From positions 62,001 to 126,000 of the forward strand of contig DASZZN010000018.1 in the NCBI GenBank assembly GCA_035544955.1: a DNA stretch of 64,000 nucleotides. Reading direction: 5' to 3'. Numbering within the stretch: position 1 is the stretch's first letter; every line of letters begins with the position of its first letter. Below are positions 1 through 7,064 of the stretch, piece after piece. Origin of the DNA: Candidatus Dormiibacterota bacterium (GTDB lineage Bacteria > Chloroflexota > Dormibacteria > CF-121). The position numbers and the translations under genes were made by a program. The notes beneath the pieces are model-generated. The model had not been told where the DNA came from. It saw only the letters and a program-made list of their open reading frames with translations, and did no database searches.

Positions 1-54
1 GACCTTCACCTCGCCCATAGAGTCGCGTTCGATTCGAGTTCCCTCCTCAGCCAT
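1..54 (-). CDS. fumC: Class II fumarase-like protein, N-terminal fragment
   Basis: Only the first 18 codons are inside the window; the rest lies to the left. The visible peptide MAEEGTRIERDSMGEVKV carries the I-E-R-D-S-M-G-E-V opening of class II fumarases (fumarate/malate interconversion, TCA cycle, cytosol). Aspartase and other members of the superfamily start similarly, so the exact enzyme is inferred. An ATG at 63 is also in frame. I prefer the ATG at 54 because TAGGAT (62-67 on the minus strand) lies 7 nt before it, which fits leaderless transcription, while the ATG at 63 would sit inside that box. It is divergent from the MOSC gene. Confidence 0.6.
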   Translation of the reverse strand, partial: MAEEGTRIERDSMGEVKV

Positions 55-61
55 CGACGTC

Positions 62-67
62 ATCCTA
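62..67 (-). promoter_or_regulatory. -10 element of the fumarase-like gene
   Basis: TAGGAT on the minus strand ends 7 nt before the ATG at 54. No Shine-Dalgarno fits between them, so the mRNA is probably leaderless. Confidence 0.4.
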
Positions 68-117
68 GCAACCGTTTGCCCGCGATCCTTCGCCTCATCG
101 GAGCCTGAGCAATCGCG

Positions 118-123
118 TAATCT
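118..123 (+). promoter_or_regulatory. -10 element of the MOSC operon
   Basis: TAATCT ends 7 nt before the GTG start at 131. No ribosome binding site is present, so transcription probably begins at or next to the start codon. Confidence 0.45.
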
Positions 124-130
124 GTAGGCC

Positions 131-574
131 GTGCAGCCCCGCATCGTCTCGATCCAGCTCTGTCCTGGTCACCGGGAACCGATGAAGCCGGTGGCCACTG
201 CGAACGTGATCGAGGGCCAGGGGCTCGAGGGCGACAAGCACGCGGGCGGCGCTCCCGACCGCCAGGTGCTCCTCGCGGATAAGGAGGCGCTGGACGCGGT
301 CAACGTTCAACCGGGCACGATCAAAGAGAACCTGACCGTCGAAGGGCTCAATGTCATGGAGCTTCCGCCGGGCAGCCGGCTGCACCTCGGGGCGAGCGCG
401 GTGCTGGAGATCACAAAAATTTGCGAGCCCTGTTTCCGAATGGACGAGATTCGCGACGGCTTACGCCAGGAGCTCGTAGGCCGGCGGGGCATGGTTTCGC
501 GCGTGGTCCGGGGCGGGTCGATCCACGTCGGCGATCCAATCACAGTCGAAGAAGCACAGCCGATCGCTTCCTAG
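131..574 (+). CDS. MOSC domain-containing protein
   Basis: A 147-residue single-domain protein resembling the YiiM/MOSC family, which is related to the C-terminal domain of molybdenum cofactor sulfurase and to amidoxime-reducing enzymes. The visible family features are the GLEGDKHAG segment near residue 33, NLTVEGLNV near 68, and a conserved cysteine region CEPC near residue 98, which in this family binds sulfur or Mo-cofactor. The GTG start at 131 is set by a -10 box 7 nt upstream. The stop overlaps the GTG of the downstream amidohydrolase (TAGTG), so the two are translationally coupled. Its substrate is unknown; it may detoxify N-hydroxylated compounds or help mature a Mo enzyme. Xanthine dehydrogenase genes lie about 36 kb away in this window. 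Confidence 0.8.
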   Translation: MQPRIVSIQLCPGHREPMKPVATANVIEGQGLEGDKHAGGAPDRQVLLADKEALDAVNVQPGTIKENLTVEGLNVMELPPGSRLHLGASAVLEITKICEPCFRMDEIRDGLRQELVGRRGMVSRVVRGGSIHVGDPITVEEAQPIAS

Positions 575-1425
575 TGATCCGCGCGGTCGACCTGCACGTT
601 CATCTGCCGCTGAAGGAGTGGCTCGATGGCAGCATGGGCCCCTACCGTGAGGCGGCGGCACGCTACTTCCGGAGCGAGGTCCACGAGCGTAGCGTCGATG
701 AGCTCGCTGTCGAGTATGCCCAGGAGGAAGTCTTCGGTATCCTGCTCGCCTGGGATGCAGAGACGGCCACCCACCGGCCGCCGCTTTCCAACGACCTCGT
801 CAGCGGGATCGTCAAACGCCATCCCAAACGATTCGCCTTCTTCGCCTCGGTCGATCCCTGGAAGCCAAACGCCGTCGAGGAGCTGGTACGCGCCGTCAAA
901 GAGCTGGGGGCGAAGGGTGCCAAGTTCCATCCCTCGATGCAGGACTTCTATCCGAGCGACGAGCGGCACTTCAAGCTCTGGGAGAAGGCTTCCGAGCTGA
1001 AGATTCCGTGCCTCTTTCACACCGGCACCAGCGGCATCGGCGCGGGCCAGCCGGGCGGCCAGGGCATCAAGCTCGACCCGGCCAGGCCGATCCACCTGGA
1101 CACGGTGGCGGCCCGATTCCCGGAGCTTCCCATCATCGCCGCCCATTTCGGCTGGCCCTGGCACCTGGAGCTGATCGCCATGGCGCTGCACAAGACCAAC
1201 GTCTACATCGAGCTCTCCGGCTGGTCGCCGCGCTACTACCCCGATGAGTTGGTGCGCGAGATCGGAGGCCGCTTGCAGGATCGGACCCTGTTCGGCAGCG
1301 ATTACCCCTTCATCAAGCCGGCGCGCGTCCTCGAAGAGCTGGACGCCCTCTCACTCAAGCCCGAGGCCAAGGTGAAGATCCTGCGCGAGAATGCCGCGCG
1401 CCTGCTAAAGCTGGAACTCCGCTAA
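574..1425 (+). CDS. Amidohydrolase family 2 metal-dependent hydrolase
   Basis: A 283-residue amidohydrolase-2 (PF04909-type) TIM-barrel protein, a family that includes non-oxidative decarboxylases and lactonases for aromatic or dicarboxylic acids. Visible are the metal-binding HVH motif at the N-terminus (residues about 7-9, AVDLHVHLPL), the KFHPSMQDF segment, FHTGT, AAHFGWPW and the terminal aspartate in FGSDYPF. The GTG at 574 is the true start: it overlaps the MOSC stop by one base and directly precedes the HVH strand, and the longer open frame upstream encodes only arginine-rich shadow sequence. It forms an operon with the MOSC gene. No substrate can be read from the sequence. Confidence 0.8.
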   Translation: MIRAVDLHVHLPLKEWLDGSMGPYREAAARYFRSEVHERSVDELAVEYAQEEVFGILLAWDAETATHRPPLSNDLVSGIVKRHPKRFAFFASVDPWKPNAVEELVRAVKELGAKGAKFHPSMQDFYPSDERHFKLWEKASELKIPCLFHTGTSGIGAGQPGGQGIKLDPARPIHLDTVAARFPELPIIAAHFGWPWHLELIAMALHKTNVYIELSGWSPRYYPDELVREIGGRLQDRTLFGSDYPFIKPARVLEELDALSLKPEAKVKILRENAARLLKLELR

Positions 1426-1445
1426 AACCCCGTTGTACTGGTACG

Positions 1446-2237
1446 GTGGACGCTCTTCCGCTCGCCTCCGACCCCATGGGATTATTTGGGGTCCTGATCT
1501 TCATCGTCGTCATCCTGCTGGTTTTTGCCGTCTCCATCGCCACCACGTTGGGGCCGATCGCTCTGGTCATCGCCGCGATCGTCAAATCGTTCAGGAATTC
1601 GGCTCCAACCGGTTCGCCCGGGTTCGGGCCGCCGGGAACGAGCTTCACCGTGTCATCCGAGCGGCTGATCGCCGTGGACCCCGCGTCTCCAATGGCGCAG
1701 GCGTTCGGCGCGACGCTCCAGCAGGCCCTTGGCCAGCAGCTGGGGCAAAAACTGGGGCAAATGGTGGCGATGGCTGCGGCGCAGCATCCACTCGAGCTTC
1801 AACTGGCACCGATCGTCATGGCCGTTGAGGCGGCGCGGCGCCAGGGCAACGCGGCGCCGGTCCGGCCGTTCTTGACTGACCAGTTCGCCGCTCGATTTCC
1901 CTCCCAGGCAGGGCAGGGTGGCGTCCTTGGAGCCATCTCCCACATGGAACTCGCGAAAAAGGCCGGGGTGGCCACGGCAGACCATCTCCTCCTCCGGATC
2001 GATCGTGGCAGCATAGCCGTCCGCAGCGAATACTGGAGTTTCCAGCGGGACACGTCGGCGGTGCCCGATGGAACGCCGGTCGTATGTCCCAAATGTGGCG
2101 CGCCGACCGCCGAAGACCACGCGGGGACCTGTCGCTTCTGCGGCGCGACGTTCTCGACTGCCGCACCGACCCTGCCGCAACCGACCCGCTGGCTGCTCGA
2201 CGATATCAGCAACGTTCCGCCGGCCGTTGCCGCCTAG
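1446..2237 (+). CDS. Membrane-anchored Tim44-like protein with inserted zinc ribbon
   Basis: About 263 residues. An N-terminal hydrophobic segment (residues 12-45, GLFGVLIFIVVILLVFAV then a second hydrophobic run) anchors the protein. A Q/A-rich middle follows, then a C-terminal Tim44-like domain with the EYWSFQR strand and the closing WLLDDI strand. A zinc ribbon (CPKCGAP then CRFCGAT, four cysteines) is inserted between those strands, an arrangement I associate with bacterial Tim44-like proteins. In this family the domain is thought to bind membranes or proteins; no enzymatic role is implied. The GTG at 1446 is used here. The ATG at 1476, directly before the membrane segment, is an equally good start. 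It ends overlapping the convergent cupin gene by 4 nt. Confidence 0.6.
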   Translation: MDALPLASDPMGLFGVLIFIVVILLVFAVSIATTLGPIALVIAAIVKSFRNSAPTGSPGFGPPGTSFTVSSERLIAVDPASPMAQAFGATLQQALGQQLGQKLGQMVAMAAAQHPLELQLAPIVMAVEAARRQGNAAPVRPFLTDQFAARFPSQAGQGGVLGAISHMELAKKAGVATADHLLLRIDRGSIAVRSEYWSFQRDTSAVPDGTPVVCPKCGAPTAEDHAGTCRFCGATFSTAAPTLPQPTRWLLDDISNVPPAVAA

Positions 2238-2515
2238 CGCGGCAACGTTGCTTTCGCCTGACCCTCCCAGCAGCTAACGCCCTCCTCGCCGACCACCGCG
2301 CCATGTGGCGTCCCGGCCGGCAAGTCCAGGCGGTCTCCGGGCTTCATGACAATCGCCGGCTTCCCCGCGGGCGTGAAGGTGATAGAGCCATTTTCAACGT
2401 AGAGGATCTTTCGGTAGGGATGATTGTGAACGGCATACTGGGCCCCCGGCCCGTTGCTCCACCGGTAACAGTGGTCCGCCTCCGCCCTGAGCTTCTGTTC
2501 CACGCTGTCGCCCAT
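2234..2515 (-). CDS. Small single-domain cupin protein
   Basis: A 93-residue cupin (98 if the upstream GTG at 2530 is used). The beta-barrel metal motif is visible as H-N-H-P-Y (AVHNHPYRKILYVENG) and the second motif as PGDRLDLPAGTPHG, giving His ligands and a Gly-rich turn. Such small cupins are isomerases, dioxygenases or sensors, and the substrate cannot be assigned. It starts back to back with the MFS transporter gene (ATG 2515 against ATG 2535) and shares a mirrored -10 element with it, so the two are probably co-regulated, for example as a transporter plus an enzyme for the same compound. I chose ATG 2515 because the minus-strand CATTAT lies 6 nt before it. Confidence 0.7.
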   Translation of the reverse strand: MGDSVEQKLRAEADHCYRWSNGPGAQYAVHNHPYRKILYVENGSITFTPAGKPAIVMKPGDRLDLPAGTPHGAVVGEEGVSCWEGQAKATLPR

Positions 2516-2518
2516 CAC

Positions 2519-2529
2519 TGCATAATGCA
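2519..2529. promoter_or_regulatory. Palindromic bidirectional -10 element (cupin / MFS)
   Basis: TGCATAATGCA reads CATAAT on the plus strand (2521-2526, 8 nt before ATG 2535) and CATTAT on the minus strand (2527-2522, 6 nt before ATG 2515). The two -10 boxes overlap almost completely. Confidence 0.55.
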
Positions 2530-2534
2530 CGTGG

Positions 2535-3812
2535 ATGCCACGCGGCTACGCGCGATACGTGCTCGGCGTCATGGTCGGCATCAATTTCCTCAATTACCTC
2601 GACCGCTATATCCTGCCGGCGGTCGCAACCAGGATCCAGGCCGAGTTCCACCTCACCGATAGTCAGGTTGGCCTGCTGGGCAGCGCCTTCCTCCTCGTCT
2701 ACGCGGTCGCCACGATTCCCTTTGGTATCTGGGCCGACCGGGGCGTGCGTAAGACGGTGGTCGGCATCGGCGTCACGATCTGGAGCCTGGCCACGCTCTT
2801 CACCGGCCTGGCCCGCAGCTATCTTCAGCTGTTTGTGGCTCGCGCGGTGTTGGGAATCGGGGAAGCGAGCTACTACCCGGCAGGCACCGCGTTGCTCGGG
2901 GACTACTTCAAGAAAGACGGACGAGCACGCGCCATGTCCGTCTGGGCGGCGGGAACCGCGGTTGGCATCGCCGTCGGTTTTGCCGGCGGCGGGATCGTCG
3001 CCAGCACGCTCGGTTGGCGAGCCGCGTTTTACATGACCGCCGTTCCGGGCCTGGTCTTCGCCGTCCTGGCCTTCGGGCTCCGCGAGCCGATGCGGGGCGC
3101 TGCCGAGCCGCGGGGCCCGCAGACCCAGAAGCCACCGCCGATCACCCTCACCACATTCGTCCGGCTCCTGCAGATCCCGACGTTACGCTCCACCATCGCG
3201 GCCGAGACCGCGCTCTTCTTCGTACTGGGGGGTGCCGCGTTCTGGCTCCCGACCTATCTGAGCCGACGCTTCGGCCTGGGAACCGCAAGCGCCGGGACGC
3301 TGGCGGGTGGCGTCCTCGTGCTCGGCCTGCTCGCCGGTTCGCTTCTCGGTGGGGTGATCGCCGACCGGCTGACGAAGGCGCGACAATCGGCCAGCAACCT
3401 GCCAGTCGGGATCGCGGGCTTCCTTGCCGGCGCCGTGTTCGTCGCCCTGGCGCTGCTGATGCCGAACCTGGCGCTGTTCATCCCGATGTTCCTCCTGGGT
3501 GCAGCGTGCCTCTACCTCTATAACGGCCCGTACACCGCGATCAAACAGAACGTCGTGCTACCGACCGTGCGAGCAAGCGCCGTGACGATCTCGCTTCTGA
3601 TCGAACATCTTCTTGGAGATTCCTACGCACCTTTCGCCATTGGCAAGCTGTCCGACGCGCTTAACAGCCTGCAGCTGGCGCTGCTCATCCTGCTGCCGCC
3701 ACTGCTGGTAATCGCGGCTGTCTTTGCCGCGATGGGCCTCCGACATGAAGACCTAGACGGTCGCGCGATGGAAACCCAGTGGGCAGCGAGCAGTGTCGGA
3801 GCCGAGCCATAG
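2535..3812 (+). CDS. MFS transporter, spinster/hexuronate-like
   Basis: A 425-residue major facilitator superfamily permease with about 12 hydrophobic segments. Visible family features: NFLNYLDRYILPA in TM1, the cytoplasmic loop 2-3 motif GIWADRGVRK, GIGEASYYPAG in TM4, and the second half beginning near residue 220 with repeated loop GGVIADRLTK. This pattern is typical of the spinster-like and anion:cation symporter branches that take up organic acids or lipids. The ATG at 2535 sits 8 nt after a CATAAT -10 element, so the mRNA is probably leaderless. It is divergent from a small cupin and may import that cupin's substrate. The exact cargo is unknown. Confidence 0.85.
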   Translation: MPRGYARYVLGVMVGINFLNYLDRYILPAVATRIQAEFHLTDSQVGLLGSAFLLVYAVATIPFGIWADRGVRKTVVGIGVTIWSLATLFTGLARSYLQLFVARAVLGIGEASYYPAGTALLGDYFKKDGRARAMSVWAAGTAVGIAVGFAGGGIVASTLGWRAAFYMTAVPGLVFAVLAFGLREPMRGAAEPRGPQTQKPPPITLTTFVRLLQIPTLRSTIAAETALFFVLGGAAFWLPTYLSRRFGLGTASAGTLAGGVLVLGLLAGSLLGGVIADRLTKARQSASNLPVGIAGFLAGAVFVALALLMPNLALFIPMFLLGAACLYLYNGPYTAIKQNVVLPTVRASAVTISLLIEHLLGDSYAPFAIGKLSDALNSLQLALLILLPPLLVIAAVFAAMGLRHEDLDGRAMETQWAASSVGAEP

Positions 3813-3822
3813 GGGTGGGTTG

Positions 3823-4239
3823 ATGCCATCGAAGCTTGGCGCCCGCGCGCTACTCATGCCGAGCAGGACGGTCCTGGTTGAGGGCTCCAGGGCCGCGCTT
3901 AGGCAGCTAGCCGGATTGATCAGACCGAAGTCAGCAGTTACAGCTGCGCTAGATAGCCCGCCGTCCGACTCGCCACACGGCACCTGGCTGGCACTCGTGT
4001 CGATAGAGCCGGATGACAATTTCTTGTTGGTAACCACGAGAGGCGGTAGCGTGGTTTTCGCTGGAGATCAGCGCTCGCGCGACTTGTTAGCGCAGAACAT
4101 CGAGGCGTTCGCCGGCGAACTATACGATCCCACCGGTCATATGCACATCGAATACTTTCCGGAACATTCGTATATAAGACGTGGATCCGCTCCACTAGTT
4201 ATCGCACCGGGGGGCCGAATAACTACGAACGGTTCGTGA
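3823..4239 (+). CDS. Small soluble protein, possibly Imm32-like
   Basis: 138 residues counted from the ATG at 3823, which follows a GGGGTGG purine run. No membrane segment or signal peptide. The C-terminal part reads as alternating strand and helix (NFLLVTTRGGSVVFAGD, a helix near residues 85-97, then HMHIEYFPEHSYI and a closing hydrophobic strand), which resembles the Imm32-type polymorphic-toxin immunity fold. That resemblance is from memory and tentative. The base composition is visibly lower in GC than the neighbours, suggesting recent acquisition. No toxin gene is adjacent, so if it is an immunity protein it is an orphan. It lies 10 nt after the MFS stop. Confidence 0.45.
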   Translation: MPSKLGARALLMPSRTVLVEGSRAALRQLAGLIRPKSAVTAALDSPPSDSPHGTWLALVSIEPDDNFLLVTTRGGSVVFAGDQRSRDLLAQNIEAFAGELYDPTGHMHIEYFPEHSYIRRGSAPLVIAPGGRITTNGS

Positions 4240-4253
4240 ACTCAGCCGCGAAC

Positions 4254-5018
4254 TCAGGCCTCGACCCCATCGAAGAGGTCGTTCTCAGTTAGACCTGGCG
4301 CAGCGCCAACAAGTGAGAAGACCTCCATGTCGCCCTGACCTTCGATGAACTTCTGTAGCGGCGCCCACTCCTGCGTCTGCGTCCGGTGATGAGCGAAGGC
4401 GCGTAGTTTCGCCTCTTCAAACCCCCGGATCGAGATACGAGTCGTTATGGGGGGCTGCGGCGGGAGCTGGAGCGATTCGACGGTCATCGTGGTGGCGGTC
4501 TGGAAGTAGAGCTTGCTCGGTGACCAGGATGAGAGGCCGAGCGCGAGCGCCTCGAGCTCGTAGGCCGAAGGATCGCCGCTCAGCGTGCACGCCTGCACCG
4601 TCATGCGGCTGACGACCTTGTGGTCGGGATGACCATAGGTGCCCTCAGGCCCGAAGGTGACGACAACCTGCGGCCGGTGGCTGCGCAGGCAACCCACGAT
4701 GTCGCCCAGCAAGCGCTCCCGGACCGCCTCGACCTCCTCAACTTTTTCCAGGGCTCCATCCGGGTAGTCGAAGGTTTCCAGGAATGCGACGCCCAGTTCG
4801 CCCGCGGCGTCGCGGAGCTCGAGCTCCCGGACGTCCGTCAGCCGGCGGAGGTCGCCCGCCGCCCGGCCACTCCAGAGCCCAGCCCCGCCGCGTGTCATGG
4901 TGACGAGGCTCACAGTTGCCCCCTCGGCGCTGTAGCGTGCGATCGTCGACGCGCACCCGAAACACTCGTCGTCCGGGTGCGGCATCACGATCATCAAGCG
5001 CTGGCCGTCGCGGCTCAT
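4254..5018 (-). CDS. PIG-L family deacetylase (LmbE-like)
   Basis: 254 residues. PIG-L/LmbE enzymes are zinc-dependent N-deacetylases of GlcNAc-type or acyl-cysteine-type substrates. The zinc and catalytic motif PHPDDE is at residues 13-18, and the second His motif GHPDH is near residue 130 in the EGTYGHPDHKVVS segment. The C-terminal part contains AHRTQ-type sequence (AFAHHRTQTQEW), as in MshB/Mca/BshB relatives. TACACT lies 8 nt before the ATG, so transcription is probably leaderless; no ribosome binding site is seen. It is divergent from the small membrane protein gene at 5080. A second PIG-L gene lies at 9780, so the organism keeps at least two. Confidence 0.85.
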   Translation of the reverse strand: MSRDGQRLMIVMPHPDDECFGCASTIARYSAEGATVSLVTMTRGGAGLWSGRAAGDLRRLTDVRELELRDAAGELGVAFLETFDYPDGALEKVEEVEAVRERLLGDIVGCLRSHRPQVVVTFGPEGTYGHPDHKVVSRMTVQACTLSGDPSAYELEALALGLSSWSPSKLYFQTATTMTVESLQLPPQPPITTRISIRGFEEAKLRAFAHHRTQTQEWAPLQKFIEGQGDMEVFSLVGAAPGLTENDLFDGVEA

Positions 5019-5026
5019 TCCGAGCC

Positions 5027-5032
5027 AGTGTA
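5027..5032 (-). promoter_or_regulatory. -10 element of PIG-L gene
   Basis: TACACT on the minus strand ends 8 nt before the ATG at 5018; no Shine-Dalgarno intervenes. Confidence 0.45.
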
Positions 5033-5067
5033 GGGTGGCGGCGGCCGCTGACCCGAATTGCCCAACC

Positions 5068-5073
5068 GATAAT
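5068..5073 (+). promoter_or_regulatory. -10 element of the small membrane protein gene
   Basis: GATAAT ends 6 nt before the ATG at 5080, the same leaderless geometry as at other starts in this window. Confidence 0.5.
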
Positions 5074-5079
5074 GAGCGG

Positions 5080-5457
5080 ATGTCGCACAGCGCCCTGCTG
5101 ATCCTTCACAACGGCTTGTTTCGCGCCGGGCTCCTGATCACCGCCTTCATCGCCGTGTGGGGCCTCTTCACGTTTTTCCGCAAGCAGACGCCCCCTGGCA
5201 GCTTCCGGGCGACCCTGGTGCTGACCGAGCTTCTCTTCATCGTCCAGGGACTGGTCGGGATCGGGATGTTCGCCGGGGGGTCCCGTCCCAGTGACCAACT
5301 TCACTGGCTCTACGGCCCGTTGCTGGTGATCGTGTTCCCGGTCGGAGCGAGTTATCTCTCGGGGCGGGAGAGCCGTCGCGAGGGGCTCGTCTATGGCCTC
5401 GCCGCGCTCTTCATGTTCGGCTTGGCGATCCGTGCCTACATGACCGGGCATGTCTGA
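5080..5457 (+). CDS. Four-helix integral membrane protein, unknown
   Basis: 125 residues with four hydrophobic segments (near residues 12-30, 45-65, 72-88 and 102-118) and short charged loops (FFRKQTPPGS, SGRESRREG). No enzymatic motif and no cytochrome-type paired histidines that would justify a heme role are evident. The start ATG at 5080 lies 6 nt after GATAAT. The frame remains open upstream to 5035, but that extension is hydrophilic and antisense to the PIG-L promoter, so I reject it. It is followed by a bidirectional hairpin and the convergent microprotein gene. I do not recognise the family. Confidence 0.7.
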   Translation: MSHSALLILHNGLFRAGLLITAFIAVWGLFTFFRKQTPPGSFRATLVLTELLFIVQGLVGIGMFAGGSRPSDQLHWLYGPLLVIVFPVGASYLSGRESRREGLVYGLAALFMFGLAIRAYMTGHV

Positions 5458-5474
5458 CAGTCGGGAGAAAACGA

Positions 5475-5500
5475 GAGAGGGGCCCTTTCGGACCCCTCTC
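5475..5500 (-). terminator. Rho-independent terminator of the microprotein gene
   Basis: An 8-bp stem GAGAGGGG / CCCCTCTC with a 10-nt loop. On the minus strand it is followed by CGTTTTCTCC, giving a short T run. It begins 11 nt after the stop of the 19-codon gene. On the plus strand it also ends the membrane protein transcript, though without a good T run. Confidence 0.6.
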
Positions 5501-5511
5501 GTTACCGCTTG

Positions 5512-5571
5512 TTAGCGGCTCTTACGGGTCGCCTTCTTGGCCTTCTTCGTGGCCTTCTTCCTGGTCGCCAT
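5512..5571 (-). CDS. 19-residue lysine-rich basic microprotein
   Basis: Codons from ATG 5571 to TAA 5512 give MATRKKATKKAKKATRKSR, with 8 Lys and 3 Arg in 19 residues and no acidic, aromatic or large hydrophobic residue. The translation signal is as strong as possible: AAGGAGGTGA sits with 6 nt between GGAGG and ATG. A promoter-like TTGGAC/TATGCG pair lies about 50-75 nt upstream and an intrinsic terminator begins 11 nt downstream, so it looks like a self-contained transcription unit. The KKA/KKAT repeat resembles the tails of histone H1-like and AlgP-like bacterial proteins, suggesting nucleic-acid or ribosome binding (inference). No family is recognised. Confidence 0.65.
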   Translation of the reverse strand: MATRKKATKKAKKATRKSR

Positions 5572-5574
5572 GCG

Positions 5575-5584
5575 TCACCTCCTT
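5575..5584 (-). promoter_or_regulatory. Ideal Shine-Dalgarno of the microprotein
   Basis: AAGGAGGTGA on the minus strand is an extended anti-16S match. It decides that the 19-codon frame is a real gene in a genome where most neighbours have no ribosome binding site. Confidence 0.7.
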
Positions 5585-5618
5585 ATCGCGTGAGCGGCGA
5601 ACCGCGCACCGCGTTGTG

Positions 5619-5646
5619 CGCATACCGGAGATAACGCTTAGTCCAA
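5619..5646 (-). promoter_or_regulatory. Possible promoter of the microprotein
   Basis: TTGGAC (5646-5641) and TATGCG (5624-5619) with a 16-nt spacer on the minus strand would give a leader of about 40 nt before the ATG at 5571. Confidence 0.35.
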
Positions 5647-5677
5647 AACGATCTTGCAGATTCGAAATGCAGCCACG

Positions 5678-6661
5678 CTAAAAGAGGCGCAGTTGGTCGA
5701 CGGCGGCCAGAGGTTTCGCGCGCAACCCGCGCCGTCGCAGGTGCATCGCGAGCTCTTCGTCGAAACCCAGCACGGTGTACGTCATGCTCGCTCCGACCTG
5801 CTCCGCGTAACAACACAGTTCTTCGAAGTCCGCGTGGTCGGAGAGCGGGAAGACGGCGTCGACATCGAGGCGATCCTTGAGGCTTCGGTCCATGGCCCAG
5901 CCGGTCAGCGCCGCCGTTTTGAATTCACCAAGCTGGTCGGCAAGGGTAGCGCGGCGGGCGGATGGCGGCATGATCACCACTGCGGGTCGAGGTCCGGGCT
6001 CGCCCAGCTGTTGATATGGCGGGAAGTCACAACCGAGCTCTCGATACACTTCCGTCACGCTGAATGACGACGGGTGAAGAGCGATCGCCAGGTCGGCAGC
6101 GGCGAGCGCGGATAGGATTTCCTGTCCTTTCCCCAGGGAGTAACCAAGCAGTACGGGTGTCGCCCCGCCGTCGAGGACCGTCTTACACCATGAAACCATC
6201 GCCGCTATCACCTCGCCTGCGTCGGGGAAGCGGTAGTGGGGCTTGCCAAAGGTGCTTTCCAGGACCAGCACGTCGGCCGGAACAGGCTTCGCCGCCGTGC
6301 TGGTGAAGCCGCTCCGCGTCTTGAGGTCGCCGGTATAGAGGATGCGGCCGAAGTCGGTATCCACCAGCGTCTGCGCGGAGCCGAGGACGTGCCCGGCTGG
6401 GTAGAACGTGACGGCGCAGTGGTCGAGCGCGACGGACTCGCCATAGGGGATCGCCTCGACGCTGCCGCGGAGGGGCCGCCGCCGTCGGTGGGTGACGAGC
6501 CGGCGGGTTGCGGGTGTGGCGTAGGCGAGGGGGTGGTCGGCGACGTGGTCACTGTGGGCGTGGCTGATGATCGCTCGCGGTCGCGGCTGCCTCGGGTCGA
6601 GCCAGAGATGTTGCTCGGGGAGGTAGACGCCGCTCTCCCACAGGATGGGGTGCGAAATCAA
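5678..6661 (-). CDS. MBL-fold exonuclease, ligase-associated type
   Basis: 327 residues of the metallo-beta-lactamase superfamily with a beta-CASP-like arrangement, matching the 'ligase-associated DNA exonuclease' group related to CPSF/RNase J-type nucleases. Visible are HAHSDH at residues 34-39, GHVLGS near 93 (AGHVLGSAQ), the metal aspartate in YTGDLK near 111, VLESTFGKPHYRFP, and the late LSDHADF motif. It acts in the cytosol on nucleic acid. In many bacteria it is adjacent to an ATP-dependent DNA ligase; here the closest ligase gene is ligD at 60.5 kb and the neighbours are a zinc-ribbon protein (9 nt upstream) and a radical SAM protein. The ATG start is well supported by the conserved N-terminal strand. 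Confidence 0.85.
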   Translation of the reverse strand: MISHPILWESGVYLPEQHLWLDPRQPRPRAIISHAHSDHVADHPLAYATPATRRLVTHRRRRPLRGSVEAIPYGESVALDHCAVTFYPAGHVLGSAQTLVDTDFGRILYTGDLKTRSGFTSTAAKPVPADVLVLESTFGKPHYRFPDAGEVIAAMVSWCKTVLDGGATPVLLGYSLGKGQEILSALAAADLAIALHPSSFSVTEVYRELGCDFPPYQQLGEPGPRPAVVIMPPSARRATLADQLGEFKTAALTGWAMDRSLKDRLDVDAVFPLSDHADFEELCCYAEQVGASMTYTVLGFDEELAMHLRRRGLRAKPLAAVDQLRLF

Positions 6662-6670
6662 GGCGGGTCG

Positions 6671-7018
6671 CTACTCGGTGGCGGCGGCGCTGCGTTCGAA
6701 GAGTTCGTCGCGAAGCGCGCAGTAGGTGCAGAACCGCTGGCCCGGCGGTCCCGCGAAGACGCTGGTCCGGCCACAGTTCGGGCAGGTCTCTTTGGCTTCC
6801 GCGTCAGCAGTGGTCTCGGGAAGCTCGACCAGGGTAAGCACTTCGGCCGACTCGGCCTCGACCGGCTCAGCCACCGCCACCTCTTGGCTCACGGCCACCG
6901 CTTCGCTCGGTGTCGGCTCGGCCACCGCTGCCGGTGGCGTCTCTAGTGGTGGTGCTACTGCCGGGGCGGTCTCAGCCTCGTTGTGTTGCCCGAACAGCCG
7001 GGTCAGCCAGCGGAGCAC
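6671..7018 (-). CDS. Small protein with A/E/P-rich linker and C-terminal zinc ribbon
   Basis: 115 residues. A short amphipathic N-terminus (MLRWLTRLFGQ) is followed by about 65 residues rich in Ala, Glu, Pro and Val with no predicted fold, then a zinc ribbon CPNCGRTSVF..RFCTYCAL with four cysteines. The GTG start is inferred; an in-frame alternative is not evident. Nine nt separate its stop from the downstream exonuclease start, so they are co-transcribed. The ribbon may bind nucleic acid or a partner protein, but function is unknown. Confidence 0.65.
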   Translation of the reverse strand: MLRWLTRLFGQHNEAETAPAVAPPLETPPAAVAEPTPSEAVAVSQEVAVAEPVEAESAEVLTLVELPETTADAEAKETCPNCGRTSVFAGPPGQRFCTYCALRDELFERSAAATE

Positions 7019-7064
7019 TCGCGGCTACGGTAGAACATGCGCTCGCCGAAGTCAAATACGACCA

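Noticed and set aside
3793-3822. Upstream GTG start for the Imm32-like gene
   Set aside because: It overlaps the MFS coding end; the ATG at 3823 after a GGGGTGG run is simpler.
4183-4199. GGATCC and ACTAGT close together, recalling a vector polylinker
   Set aside because: The sites sit within a continuous reading frame, spacing differs from common polylinkers and no other vector sequence is seen. Coincidence is likelier.
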